A stretch of 64,000 nt of DNA from Tulasnella sp. 424. Its lineage: Eukaryota > Basidiomycota > Agaricomycetes > Cantharellales > Tulasnellaceae. Of this stretch, positions 42,919 through 55,181 are shown one piece after another. The notes under the pieces are model-generated. The model was not told the origin of the DNA. It was given only the letters and a program-made list of their open reading frames with translations, and made no database searches. Position numbers and translations under genes: made by a program. Position 1 is the first letter of the stretch. Every line of letters starts with the position of its first letter. Location of the stretch: contig WSUB01000013.1 of NCBI GenBank assembly GCA_019633425.1, forward strand, positions 248,001-312,000, given 5' to 3'.

Positions 42919-44623
42919 ATGCTACCACAGCCACGAAGCCTCCGCCTCGTCGTCTTCGTCATCTCTTTACTATCAATCACCCTCTTACTAGACATCGGCG
43001 GGTCCAAAAGTTACGTTTCAGACCGCGTCCGGTCCAATCCTCTAATATCTGCCTATTTCCCGCCCGACTCCGTCAGCGTAGCGCTCGATGGCAAGTGGAA
43101 GGAGGATTTGAAGAGCGTTGATGATTTCAACTCTGTATTTGAACGGAAGCTGGAAGACTGCCAGAGTGGCAATGGCTCGTGCAAGAAGAATCAAGACAAG
43201 GTGGTGAGTGACGTACTATTCTCGCCCCTCCACGCTTCGATCTCGCAAATGAGACTCACCCAACACTCTTCTCTCTACTACAAGGTCCTCCTTGCTTGGG
43301 CTCACTTTAAGAAAGTGCTTACGGGAGGCATGCAAGGCGAAAATGTTTGGTGCGATGCAATGGTGCGCCGTACTTTTCGGTTTCAACTTCGCCCTTATCT
43401 CGATTGACCGCCCTCGTTGCAGATGGACGCCATACATGGTCTCGGGTACTCCATGCTGCTTGCAAAGGATACACCTCACGTGTACCACCTCTGGAGGCGC
43501 CATCATGTCAGCGTGCATATGATCATCTGGGAGGACGAGGAGTGGGGCGCGAGACCATGTCTACACAACTCGACCTGCCCCTACGCTCCTCCTGGAATAG
43601 ATCTCCCAGTGCCTCCTCCCAGCTCAACTCACCTTAATATACCAATATGGTGCGCGGGATCGTGCAGAATTGCCTGGCCCGTGGATACTGACGCCCGGCA
43701 CGTCCACAGGAAGGTTTTCAACGCCCATTGGTGGAATGGTCCTAAGGGACCTCTAGGGGGTCCCTTCACTCTCGCCCCCGGGCCGTTCGAGCACTGGTCA
43801 AAACACAACAACCCCGGCAAGGACAACTTTTACGTTGGGTACAGCCTCGAAAGGACATGTCTCAAAACTCCCTTCACCCATTCTCGGAACGCCCTCGTCA
43901 AGCATATGTCTATGCGAAATTCCTCAAATTCTTCCTGGAGCCGTTTTACATTCTTCCAAACCCTCAAGGGGTGGCAAGGGATCAGCTCGACGACAGTTTC
44001 TTTGCCGATCTCGCAAGAACGGACAACATTACCTGGTTAGGGCAGTTCAAATTCGACGGAATGCCTGAAGATAGCAACCCTCATCAGCCGCTTGGGATAA
44101 CTCCGGTCGAGCGTATGGAGAGACCCGCTTTTCAACGCCTCGTAGGGCAGAGTAAAGTTCTCCTGGGAATCGGTCGACCGGCTTTGAGCCTCACACCTTA
44201 CGAAGCACTCTGTTTGGGTGTACCATTCATCAATCCCATTCGGACGTGGGATAAGAAGGACCCAGATAATAAAGAGAAGTGGGGAGCGCAACAGGAGGGG
44301 TTGCTGTATATGAGTGTTGGTGAGCCGTATGTGTATAATGTGAAAGTCGGGGATCGGGATGGGTTAGCGAGAGCGGTGAGGAACGCGATGGAGACACCCC
44401 TTGATAGGTATGTGGACTTGGTATTCGTCATAGTGCCTCGTGTCTCGGCTTGTTCACTTTGCTTGAAGAGTCCTGACTACTTTTTTTCCTTCTTGAAAGA
44501 TTCATCCCACCTCATATGAAGATGTCAGCGCTAATCGACCGGATGAAAGTGTTGCTGGAGACAGATTGGAGACCAACGGCCAAAGTACAAATGGAGGCAA
44601 CCAAGTTCGTCTTGCAAGACTGA
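42919..44623 (+). pseudogene. glycosyltransferase copy 3 with a one-base frameshift
   Basis: All five exons are present (42919-43203, 43285-43362, 43423-43649, 43710-44407, 44500-44623) with correct splice sites and a final stop. The anchor LVVFVISLLSITLLLDIGG and the motif LLGIGRPALSLTPYEALCLG are kept. In exon 4 at about 43,879 one C is missing in ACCC/ATTCTCGG relative to copies 1, 4 and 5. This shifts the frame after KTPFT until a stop near 44,040; the correct frame resumes as SERPRQAYVYAKFLKFFLEP. It is either a young pseudogene or a base-calling error, since everything else is intact. A longer N terminus from 42,751 is open in frame, but the ATG at 42919 matches copies 4 and 5. Confidence 0.8.
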
Positions 44624-45574
44624 GCACCTTTGTCTTGGGAGTGGAAAGTTATCTTTTGATGCGCTGAGTATGGACAAGTGGCCAGATCGGACAGTCGGCT
44701 GCCACCTGGGCATCCCGGGAGATCTAAACAGCGCTTGGAAGTCGTTGGCAGACTCTTTCCTTCTATATCTGTCCTCGACGTTTCAACGTTTCATAGGATA
44801 GTCTTCACCGCCTGCTACTTGCTTGCGGAGACAACGTTTGCTAGTACTGCGAATGGCTGGTTGTGAACCGCCGGGTGGTACGCGGTGCTTGTACACGTCT
44901 ATCACGTTTCAAAGTTCTTACTTAGATCACACCGAGACTGCATGAGCGCGTGATACCCACCATCGGGCGGGATAGCTCGTTGCGTGGTTCCTTTAGACGC
45001 AGCAGCTGAGCAATAGGCAGAGGGATCTTACGACATGCCGATCGCGTAGGACTGTGGCTTGGCGGGGCCCGTCGATTGCCAACCGCGTGGAGACCGCAGT
45101 GCACCTCTAATCACGGAGGTGGCAAGGGGGAGATCTGAAAAAAGGTGCACCGTTGCCACTTCATTGAAACAGCGTTATCTGAGACAAAAAGACTGGACGA
45201 CCGAGAGTGTTGTGGTTAAGCGCCGATTTGCACGCTCTGGGAGCTGTCGACTCAACGCCTTGATATCGGCACACACATATGCATGATAAATGATTAAGAG
45301 GTGGGGGAGGGGAAGGTATATCACAATGGGAGGAATGAAGTTTGCTGTTGTGTACGTGGCTCCGAACAGGAAGTAGCCGAGGAGTCTAAGCCCCTACTTC
45401 CCCGCTTACCCTCGACTGCCACTCCACAATGCCGATGATTTTTATTGGCTATTCTAAATCCCCGTCTCTGGCGTCTATTTTGTTAATTCCTTGGCTGCCA
45501 GCAAGCATTTACAGCGCTCACCATCATCACACTCCTCGCCATCGGGGCGAACTTTCCGCTCACTCGCTACTACT

Positions 45575-47300
45575 ATGCTACTACAACCACGAAGTCTCCG
45601 CTTCGTGATCTTCATCGTCTCACTACTATTAATAACCCTGCTACTCGACCTCGGCGGGTCCAAAAGTTACGTTTCAGACCGCGTCCGGTCCAATCCTTTA
45701 GTCTCTCCCTATTTCCCGCCCGACCCCGTCAGCATCGCGCTTAATGGCACATGGAAGGAGGATTTGAAGAGCGTTGAAGATTTCAACTATGTGTTTGAAC
45801 GGAAGCTGGAAGATTGCCAGAGTGGCAATGGTCCGTGCAAGAAGAATCAAGACAAGGTGGTGAGTGCTGAACGAGTCCCGCACCTCCACCCCTTCGATGT
45901 TGCAAGTGAGACTTACCTAACACTCATTCTATACCACAAGGTCCTCTTCGCTTGGGCTCATTGCAGGAAAGTGCTTACAGGAGGAATGCAAGGCGAAAAT
46001 GTTTGGTGCGATGCAATGGTGCGCCGTACCTTTTTTTTTCGTTTTCAACTTCGCCCTTATCTCGATTAACCGGCCATGTTGCAGATGGACGCCGTACATG
46101 GCCTCGGCTATTCTATATTGCTTGCGAATGACCCGAATCACGTGTATGACCTCTGGAGACGCCACCACGCCAGCATCCAAATAATCATCTGGGAATACGA
46201 GGCGTGGGGGTCGAAACCATGTCTCAATAACTCGACTTGCGTCTACGCTCCTCCCGGCTTAAATCTTCCCGTGCCTCCTCCCAATTCGACTCATCTTAAT
46301 ATCCCAATATGGTACGCGGGATTTCGTGCAGAATTATGTCTTCGTTCGCTGACAAACAGCATGTCCACAGGAAGGTCTTCAACGCCCTTTGGTGGAATTA
46401 CGCTTATGGACCTCTAGGAGCTCCTTTCATTCTTTCCCCCGAGCCGTACGCGCGCTGGCCAAAAGGAAGTGACAAGGGCAAAGACAATTTCTACACCGGG
46501 TACAGCCTCGAAAAGACCTGCCTCAAGACTCCCTTCACTCCGTTCGCGAAACGCCCGAGTCAAGTATACGTCTTTGCCAAGTTGCTCAAATTCTTTTTGG
46601 AGAAGTCGTACCTCCTTCCGGACCCTCAAGGCGTCACGAAAAACCAAATTGACGACACTTTCTTCGCCGATCTTGCGAGGACGGACAACATCACTTGGCT
46701 GGGGCAGTTCAAATTCGACGGCATGCCCAAAGACAGCGATCCTCATCAGCCGCTCGGGATAACTCCGGTCGAGCGCATGGAGAGGCCCGCCTTCCAACGC
46801 TTTGTAGGGCAGAGTAAGGCTCTCCTGGGCATCGGTCGACCGCTTTTAAGCCCTACTCCGTACGAAGCGCTCTGTTTGGGCGTACCGTTCATCAATCCCA
46901 TCCGGGGTTGGGACAAGAAGGACCCGGACAATAGAGACAAGTGGGGAGTGCAGCAGGATGGGTTGCTACACACGGGTGTTGATGAGCCGTATGTGTATTA
47001 TGTGAAAATTGGGGATCGGGATGGGTTGGCGAGAGCGGTGAGGAAGGCGATGGAGACGCCCATTGACAGGTATGTGGATGTCGTTACTCGCCACAAGTGC
47101 CCCGCGCTTCGACTTGCTTCGCTTTTTTTGCCTGAATGAGCGCTGATGATGTCCCCTCTCCTTTTATTTTCCGAAGGTTCATCCCACCGCATATGAAGAT
47201 GTCAGCTCTTATCGACCGAATGAGCGTGTTGGTCTCGACAGATTGGAGACCAACGGCCGTAGTGCAAATGGAGGCTACCAAGTTCGTCTTGCAAGAATGA
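45575..47300 (+). CDS. GT18/MGAT5-like N-acetylglucosaminyltransferase, copy 4
   Basis: Five exons with the same phases as copy 1 (45575-45859, 45941-46018, 46085-46311, 46371-47069, 47177-47300). N-terminal anchor FVIFIVSLLLITLLLDLGG, GENVWCDAM, MDAVHGLGYSILLANDPNHV, KVFNALWWNYAYGPLGAPF, LLGIGRPLLSPTPYEALCLG and GDRDGLARAVRKAMETPIDR are all present, and the frame is open to TGA at 47300. Copies 4 and 5 are closest to each other and form, with copy 3, a subgroup distinct from copies 1 and 2 (NALWWNY and NPHQPLGITPVERMERPAFQ-type stretches). Probably a functional Golgi enzyme; the acceptor is unknown. Confidence 0.87.
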
Positions 47301-47330
47301 AGCGGCCTTCTTTTTTCTTTTCTTTTTTTT

Positions 47331-47346
47331 TGGGGGGGGGGGGGGG
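47331..47346 (+). repeat. poly-G run after poly-T
   Basis: A run of about 16 G right after a T-rich tract, just after the stop of glycosyltransferase copy 4. Such runs are prone to length error. Confidence 0.9.
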
Positions 47347-47860
47347 AAAGCAGTGGAAAGTTGGAAGTGTAATCGTCTTGGGAAAATGCTTGAATCTCCC
47401 TGAGCGCCGCGGAGTAACCAAGTGGCCGAATTTCGGAGTGCCTCTAGCAGGCGACCACAATGCACCTCTAATTGCGGAGGTGGCAAGGGGAGGTCTGGAA
47501 AAGTTGCATCGTATCGCTTGCATAAAGACAACTCGGTGGTAAGGACGACCAAGGGTGCTGCGGTTAAGCGCTTGATTTGAACAATGATCAATGTGGTAAG
47601 AGGTGGTAAGATGGGTCACAAGGAAAGTTGGGATATAAAAGACCCGAAGTGTTTGTTGTGCGCTGATTGCGAGCGAATAAGAGACGGAGCGCTGGTACCC
47701 CAGGCCCGCTTCCCCGCGTTCGACTTCCCTCCACAATGCCGATGCTTATGTATTTCATCGGCTCTTCTAAATCCCGGTCCCTGGCGTTTATTTTGTTACT
47801 TCCTTGACTGCCAGCAAGCTCGCCGTCGGGGGGCGAACTTTCTACTCACTCGCTACTACT

Positions 47861-49610
47861 ATGCTACCACAACCACGAAGTCTGCGCTTCGTGGTCTTCA
47901 TCGTCGCCCTATTATCAATCACTCTGCTACTAGATCTCGGCGGGTCCAAAAGCTACATTTCAGATCGCGTCCAGTCCAGCCCTTTAGTCTCTACCTATAT
48001 CCCGCCCGACCCCGTCAGCATAGCCCTTGATGGCAAATGGAAGGAGGATTTGAAGACCGTTGAAGATTTCAACCACGTATTCGAACGGAAGCTGGAAGAT
48101 TGCCAGAGTGGCGAAGGTCCGTGCAATAAGAATCAAGACAAGGTGGTGAGTGACGAACGCCGGCGCCCGGCCCGCCCTTCCGACGGTGCCCTAGTGAGAC
48201 TTACCCAACGCTCGTTTTATACCACAAAGGTCCTCGTTGCTTGGGATCACTGTAGGAAAGCGCTTAAAGGAGACGTGCAAGGCGAAAATGTTTGGTGCGA
48301 TGCAATGGTGCGCGATCACATACTACTTTTTTTGGTCGCTTCGAAATTTCGCCCTTATCGCGATTCAACCGTCCCACGTTGCAGATAGACGCCATACATG
48401 GTCTTGGGTACTCTATGCTGGCCGCGAACGGCCCAAATCACGTGTACGACCTCTGGAGACGCCACCACGCCAGCATCCAAATAATCATATGGGAATACGA
48501 GCCGTGGGGGTCGAAGCCGTGTCTCGGTAACTCGACCTGTGTCTACGCTCCTCCCGGCTTAGATCTCCCGGTGCCTCCTCCCAACTCGACTCATCTTAAT
48601 ATTCCAATATGGTGCGCGGGATTCGTGTGGAATTATGCCTTCCTCCGCGGAGAGCACTGATGCGGAGCCCGTTCAACAGGAAGGTTTTCAACGCCCTTTG
48701 GTGGAATTATTCTTATGGACCTCTAGGAGCTCCCTTCATTATTTCCCCCGAGCCGTTCGCACGTTGGCCGAAAGGAAATGACGCCGGCAAGGACAATTTC
48801 TACGTCGGGTACAGCCTCGAAAGGACGTGTCTCAAAACCCCCTTCACTCCGTTCGCGGAACGCCCGAGTCAAGTATACGTCTTTTCAAAACTTCTCAAAT
48901 TCTTCTTGGAGAAGTTATACCTCTTTCCGGATCCTCAAGGCGTCGTGAAAAACCAGATCGACGACCCTTTCTTCGCCGATCTTGCGAGGACGGACAACAT
49001 CACTTGGTTCGGGCAGTTCAAATACGACGAAATGCCGAAAGACAGCAACCCTCATCAGCCGCCTGGGATTACTCCGGTCGAGCGTATGGAGAGACCTGCC
49101 TTCCAACGCTTCGTAGGGCAGAGTAAAGCTCTCCTGGGTATCGGTCGGCCGTTCTTAAGCCCTACTCCGTACGAAGCGCTTTGTTTAGGCGTACCGTTTA
49201 TCAACCCCATTCGGACGTGGGACGAGAAGGACCCGGACAATAGAGACAAGTGGGGAGCGCAGCAGGATGGGTTGCTATACCTGGGTGTTGATGAGCCGTA
49301 TGTGTATCATGTGAAAATCGGGGATCGGGATGGGTTGGCACGAGCGGTGAGGAAGGCGATGGAGACGCCCATTGACAGGTATGTGGACGTGGTTACTCAT
49401 CACAAGTGCCTTGTGCTTCGACTTGTTTCGCTTTTCTTACTTGATGGGCGCTGATGATGTCCCCTCTCCTATTTTTTTCTTCGAAGGTTCATCCCACCGC
49501 ATTTGAAGATGTCAGCGCTTATCGACCGAATGAGAGTGCTGCTCGCGACAGATTGGAGACCAACGGCCATAGCTCAAATGGAGGCTAACAATTTCGCCTT
49601 GAAAGAATGA
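47861..49610 (+). CDS. GT18/MGAT5-like N-acetylglucosaminyltransferase, copy 5
   Basis: Five exons (47861-48145, 48230-48307, 48385-48611, 48680-49378, 49487-49610), open to TGA at 49610. Anchor FVVFIVALLSITLLLDLGG, stem with KKN changed to NKN, third exon opening IDAIHGLGYSMLAANGPNHV (the usual Met is Ile here, showing that the ATG at that place in the other copies is not a start), KVFNALWWNYSYGPLGAPF, DNITWFGQFKYDEMPKDSNP and LLGIGRPFLSPTPYEALCLG. It is the last member of the array. The leader before the ATG (ttctactcactcgctactact) is shared with copies 3 and 4, so they are probably regulated alike. Confidence 0.87.
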
Positions 49611-50175
49611 AGCGCCTTCGTTTTTAGGTGCTGCGGAAAGTTAGAGCGTAATCGTCTTGGGAAAACCTTGGAATCTTCCGGAGCGCCGAGCAACCAAGTG
49701 GCCGAATTTCGGAGTCGACTGGTGCCACTAAGTCTAAGCAGCCCCGTGAGGAAGAAGCGCTCGGACGTCGATTGACAGAGCTGGAGTTTTCTCGTTTCAT
49801 TTTATTCGATGGGTTAATAGGATTGTCGTTATTGGCTTACTTTCTTTGCGAATAAGACCCTCGCTATTCGCGCGAATAAAAGCGCGGAGGAGTGGGAGTC
49901 GAAAAAACGAACATCGGCCGAAGCCGTGTGAACCCTTGTCGTTGGGGCGTTTTAGTCATGTATGAGGTGTATCGCTGGAACTCGGGAGGATTCCAAAGCA
50001 AAATATATCGCCATACGCCGACCACGACGAAACCTCTCCCCACATTTTTCAAAAAACGACGTACAAAAAGAGTCCATACCAACTTTTTGAACTTGTGACT
50101 ACCACAACCTTCACTCCCCCCTCCTCTCACTCCCTCAGAGTCGTTTTTGCATTCATAATAATACATAAATAAAAA

Positions 50176-51408
50176 ATGGCACCAGTCGCTGTCCCAGCCG
50201 CACCGCAGCACATCGTCTCTCTCAAGGAGTCTGTCGTTACCTCCACCGTTACCGAACCCGATTCCAAAGTCGAAGGTGCCCATTTGGTCATCGGATCTCC
50301 TGCAACCGCTCACGATGGCACGTACCAAGCTGCTATCGTGAGCGCTGGAGAGGTCGAGAAGCAGATGGCTGATCGTATTCTGGACGAAGGTGAGTACACG
50401 GGTCCAGTCGCACGATTTCCTCCAATGGGCTTAATGCCATTTTATTGAGAGCTCAATCACTGACCTCCTGTAACCCCCACCCCCTCTTTCCATCATTATC
50501 TCAGCCACTACTCTCGCTGAAAACAAGTATGCGAACGTGACTGTCGTACTGTCCACGAGCGACTACGAAACCTTCGCACCTCGAGTGTCTGAACTCCTCA
50601 AGCTCATCTTCCCAGCACTTGTCCCCAATGGCACACTCACCTTGACCAACTTGTCGACCGAAACACACGCTCACATCTCCCCTGAAATTACCCTGAACGG
50701 GTTCATCGCTTTACCTGGCTCAGAGTCCATCATCACTGCTCAGAAGCCTGCTTACTCGTCGACCGCATCGTTCTCGCTCAAGAAGAAGACTACCACGACC
50801 ACGACGGTGTGGTCGACTACTCCCTCCGAGCCTTCATCGTCCTCGTCCACCCCTGCCCCACCTGCATCCGTCCCCCTCCGCAAGCTCGCTAAAGGTGACA
50901 AGGCTTCCAAGAAAGCACTTTGGACCCTCTCCAGCGGACCCTCCACTCCCTCTATCGACCCTACCGCCCTCCTCACTCCCGACGACCTTAAACGCCCGAC
51001 CCCATGCGAACCTCCTGCAGCAGACGCTCCCCGCCGCAAGAAGGCGTGCAAGAACTGTTCCTGCGGCCTCGCTGAGATCGAAAAGGCTGAGGAAGAAGAG
51101 ATCACTAAACGTCGTGTCGTCGTGATGCTCGACGGTAGTGAGAGTGGGGAGACGAAAGAGGTGCAGTTGAGCGAGAAGGAGAGGTTGGCTAAGGCTGCCA
51201 AGATGGCCAGTAAAGCGACGAGCAGCTGTGGAAGCTGTTATCTTGGAGATGCGTTTAGGTGTGCGAGCTGCCCGTATCTAGGTACGTTGTTGAGGATCAG
51301 AATGGCTTGGAAACGAACATTCGAACTGACGTCTCGACGACATTAGGCCTCCCCGCTTTCGAGCCCGGACAGAAGGTTGAGATCGACTTTAGCTCGGACG
51401 ACATCTAA
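50176..51408 (+). CDS. DRE2: anamorsin/DRE2, cytosolic Fe-S cluster assembly factor
   Basis: Electron carrier that works with the diflavin reductase TAH18 early in cytosolic iron-sulfur assembly. Exons are 50176-50389, 50505-51281 and 51347-51408. The N-terminal methyltransferase-like domain is followed by a Ser/Thr/Pro linker. The two C-terminal metal sites are intact: site 1 has a Cys, 13 residues, then CKNCSCGLAE; site 2 has [20 protein letters not shown], the twin CX2C arrangement, ending PAFEPGQKVEIDF and SSDDI. The start is the ATG after an A-rich leader at 50,155-50,175. Housekeeping gene; family call is secure. Confidence 0.97.
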
Positions 51409-51719
51409 ATATGTTCCCGAGGCTGCATAAGTTCCTCTCGTTAAATCCAACGCTTTCGCTCAATCTTTGTCTGTCACTACGTGTGCCGGCATACGCCCAT
51501 CCTTCGTTGTTTGTCTTTTTTGGTCCATCCGTCTAGAAGGTTTTCATTTTTATATGCTGTTGTTCTTAATTGCTATCGAGAAACATAAAAAAAAGGTCTT
51601 GCTCTTACCCCCAGAAACGAAATTGTCATTTGGCCCGTTCAGGGGCTACTAAGCTCGCCGCGAGAAATTTCATAGCCGACCAGCTGGGGCGTCCCTCCTG
51701 AAATTTCCAAACTACCACC

Positions 51720-53547
51720 ATGTCCACCGCGTCCCTCTCGGAGACGGCTGGACAGGCGGTACTACCCAACATTACCACTTCTTCCACCGTCTCGGCAGAT
51801 CCAGAGATAGAATTCGAAGCCGGTCCCTCAACTCCCCGCCCACCAACAGCGACACCAACACTTTGCGCCCACTGCAAACTCAACATATCCAAATACACCT
51901 GTCCGCGCTGTTTCTTTAAATCATGCTCACTGCCATGCTCGACAACGCACAAGGTACTCTACAACTGCTCGGGAGTACGAGATCCGGTTACCTACGTGCC
52001 GATGAACCAGTACGGGTGGGGTACGTTGATGAACGACTATACGTACCTTGAAGGCGTTGGGAGGAAAGTGAGCGAGGTTGGTGGAGATATTAGGAAGTTG
52101 AAAGGTGGGAGGGGGAGGAAGGTTAGGGAGAGAGGTGGGGGCAGAGGTGGAAGGGGAGGGCGAGGGAGGGGAGGTCCTGTGGCTGGTGGAAGGCATGAAA
52201 GGAAGGCGAGCGGGACGGACGAGGAGGACGAGAGTGGCACCAGCGACAGCTCGAGCGACGAAGGCGAGGCGATTTCAAATGAAGCTGCTACCTCTGGCGA
52301 ACGGAGAGGACAGCAGGATCTTGCGCCCAACGGTCTCCCCGTTGCCCGGGGCCACGGACTCGCCCCTCCAGGAAGCAAACTCGAGGTCCTTCAAAAACAA
52401 CTCGCTCTACGAGACATCAAAGTCGATTTCCTACCCGAAGGAATGGCAAGACGGAAGATGAACCAGTCGTTTTGGAATGTAAAGTACGCGTTTCCATGTT
52501 CACTTCATTCATTCGGATCATTTCGCTCGAAGTCCAAGCTGATCCGGGGGGACCCTTTTGGCATGACGCACTTACCTTTTTTTTTCCTTTTTTTTCCAGG
52601 ACCAAAACAGCTCTGTTAACGATCGAGTTTGAACTTCATGCTCCGCACAGGAGTATCACGCTTTCGTCGGACCCGAACGATTCGAAGCCAAAGTCGTATT
52701 CTCTTTTGACCCACCGCAACGCGACCAATGAAACGCTCGCGGAGGTTTTGGAGAAGCAACTCGCGTTGAAGGAGGGTCAGAAACATACCGACGTTCCAAG
52801 TTGGGTTCGGGAGTCGTTGATACATCGACGTCAGCCTTCAGACGAGGAAAAGGTCGAACCGGAGCTCCACTTCCTCATCCTTAAACACTCTTCCCAACCC
52901 AGCAAGCCCGAATACCACACCGTAGACAAGTCTCTCACCCTCGACAAGTCCCTTCGACATAAACGATTTATCGAGTGGCCGATAATCCATGTCTGGCTCG
53001 CCGACGAGTTCGAAGGGACGATTGTCGGTGCGGCACCTACCACCTCCGCTCAGTCTCCAAGCACGCCGAAAGGAAGGTTCGGCACCCCTCCGCCCGCGAA
53101 GAAGCAAAAACTGAGCGAGAAGGCGGCGAAGAAGGTTCTAACGGGCCTTGTGGGAGGATACAGCAGCGGGAGTGGAGAGGAAGAGGAGAGTGACGATGGG
53201 GAGGAAGATGCCGAAGGCGAGGCGGATGGGTTGATCAATGTTATGGAGTATGAAAGCGACGGAGAGGAGGATGCTGATATTGCTACTATGGGGGCGTCCG
53301 TCGATCCAGGTATACGGCAATCTCTGTCACCTCGAAAGTAAATCTTTGGCTGACTGGATTTCTGTGCTATACTAAAGGAACCCGAGCGGTTGAGGATGAA
53401 GTGTTGGATTGGGGCGACGCGGATGAAGATATGGAGAAAGAGATGGAACAGGATGAACAAGCCATCCAGCAGTTGAGTCGCGGGATCCGAGGGTTCGCGG
53501 ACCAGCTTCTCAAAGCTCAGCAGCAGTCGTCGGAGACCCATTCTTAA
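51720..53547 (+). CDS. BCD1: box C/D snoRNA assembly factor BCD1 (HIT zinc finger, ZNHIT6-like)
   Basis: Nucleolar factor needed for the stability and assembly of box C/D snoRNPs. Exons are 51720-52483, 52600-53309 and 53378-53547. The HIT-type zinc finger is near residues 48-90: CAHCKLNISKYTCPRCFFKS, then CSLPCSTTHK and the last Cys of YNCSG. After it comes the family's VPMNQYGWGTLMNDYTYLEG. The middle is an RGG-like basic patch (GGRGGRGGRGRGG) and an acidic stretch. The globular part has FLPEGMARRKMNQSFWNVKT and IIHVWLADEF. A long acidic C-terminal region ends QQQSSETHS. It converges on the next gene with about 90 bases between stops. Confidence 0.92.
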
Positions 53548-53638
53548 ATCTTCCCCAAAATTTCGATTTGACTATATACACACACGCTGCACTGTACCTT
53601 AGCACTAAGTTATGCACTTTGGCTCTTGGTTTGAGTTT

Positions 53639-54482
53639 TCATGTATGAGACACGAGGTTCTCCCGGTTCAAGTCCACGAGGCCCTTTAGAAGGTCGCGAA
53701 TTTCCACCAAGGCGTCAACCGACTGAGGGATGCCGACTGTTGTTGGAGGGGTTTTGGCTTCAATGTACCATGTTGCTTCCTCAGGAGCCTTTTCCCATTT
53801 GTCGGTCTCGGTGACGTGCTTTACCCGAGGGTATCGTCAGTACAAGTTCGAAGTCACACCGGTGCGAGGAAAAAAACATACAACGTCGAGTTGGTACACG
53901 TTTATCGTCACTACGCCCTTTCCAAATGTAAATCCACGCTTATACGTTTCGGATTGGAAGGCGAAACCGAGCGTGGATGCGAATCCGTAGATGTCGCCGT
54001 TGGCTCTGGCGTGCATGGCCGGTCGAACGATCGCGATCGGATGCAACCGGACGGGTTCGGGTCGGCCGCGAGTTGATATTATCCTGTAGATCAAAGGATG
54101 CATGATTGACTGAGCGTACAATTGCGTGAGAGGGATGCTGCCTTTCCGTAACCAGGTGACCAAGAGACTCTCGTTGGCGAACTCACCAGCTTTTCTTCTC
54201 GTCCAACAGGTCCTCCCGACACACCAGCATCGGAGCGTTCCCATCCCCAGTTGAAGGCGTCGAATACCCAAAGTTGGTGGAGCTACTGGGCAGCTGAGCT
54301 TGAAAAATGAGCTCCCGGACGTGCAAGTGCGAAGAGCCGTTCTCCGTTCGCAAGGTGAGACGGTCAAAGACGGATCTGAATTCGTCGGAACCGGTGACGG
54401 ATCCGTATAAGCAGGCTTCGTATGGCGTTTGAAGCTGTTGCGATCCTTGTGGGTAAGGGAGGTTGACTGTTGGCATAGCCAT
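53639..54482 (-). CDS. MED18: Mediator complex subunit 18
   Basis: Head-module subunit of Mediator, in the nucleus. ATG at 54482 (MAMPTVNLPYPQGSQQLQTP) is followed by YEACLYGSVTGSDEFRSVFD and RLTLRTENGSSHLHVRELIF, the typical Med18 opening (YG-S--D-F---LDRL). Short introns follow. Later exons give RGFTFGKGVVTINVYQLDVV and TWYIEAKTPPTTVGIPQSVD, then ALVEIRDLLKGLVDLNREN and a stop at 53639. The barrel fold cannot be verified by eye, but the N terminus and the C-terminal strand-helix pattern fit the family well. Confidence 0.78.
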
Positions 54483-55180
54483 TTTTGCTGCTTCGTGCGG
54501 TTTTGAAAGATGAGTGACGAGGAGTTGGGATGCGGAAAGGACCCCAGCATCGTGTTTGGTCGTACGGATTTTAGCGGAATTAACACCTTGGACAGAAAAG
54601 CGCAGGATTTTTTACTCGCTCTAATCTCCAACTTTAAGCCTTGCTGTATTATCACAATTCACACACACTTGTCTGCGGTCTGACGAGGTATCAAATTTCT
54701 GGGTGGGAGCCTTCAACCGCGATTAAAACTCCAAGGTTTCTTCAGCAGTAGTGATCGAGAATAGAAAATCACGGGTTCTAATACTATTACATGTTGTTAA
54801 AAGTTTCCCAGTCTCTTTCATGGGAGAAGATTAGCTTGTGTCTTTCACTGTACTCAGAACTTGGGGATAATTCAATCCAGCAACCTCCTAGGGAATGACC
54901 TGGTGCGAACAACCCCTACGGGCGTCAGAGTCCTTACCTCAGGTATCGTGACCTCACGCGAAGTGATCAGATCCGCTGTTGCCGTCAGAGACTACATGCA
55001 TGGTACTCTAGACCGACGCCTTGTCGTCGACGGCGGCGACAAGGGTTCAAGGCGAGCGTTCACTTACTTGCTGACACTCACATTCTTAGTCCGTACTAAT
55101 AGCTCATGTCTAGACCGCAGCGAGATACATATATCTTATATCTGTAATATATTCCGGACCTGAGTTGATATGCCCACAAG
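54483..55180. other. intergenic region upstream of MED18
   Basis: No gene recognised; open frames lack splice or family support. Confidence 0.35.
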
Positions 55181-55181
55181 T

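Noticed and set aside
53655..53690. ggttcaagtcc resembling a tRNA T-loop
   Set aside because: It lies inside the last coding exon of MED18 and has no matching arms.
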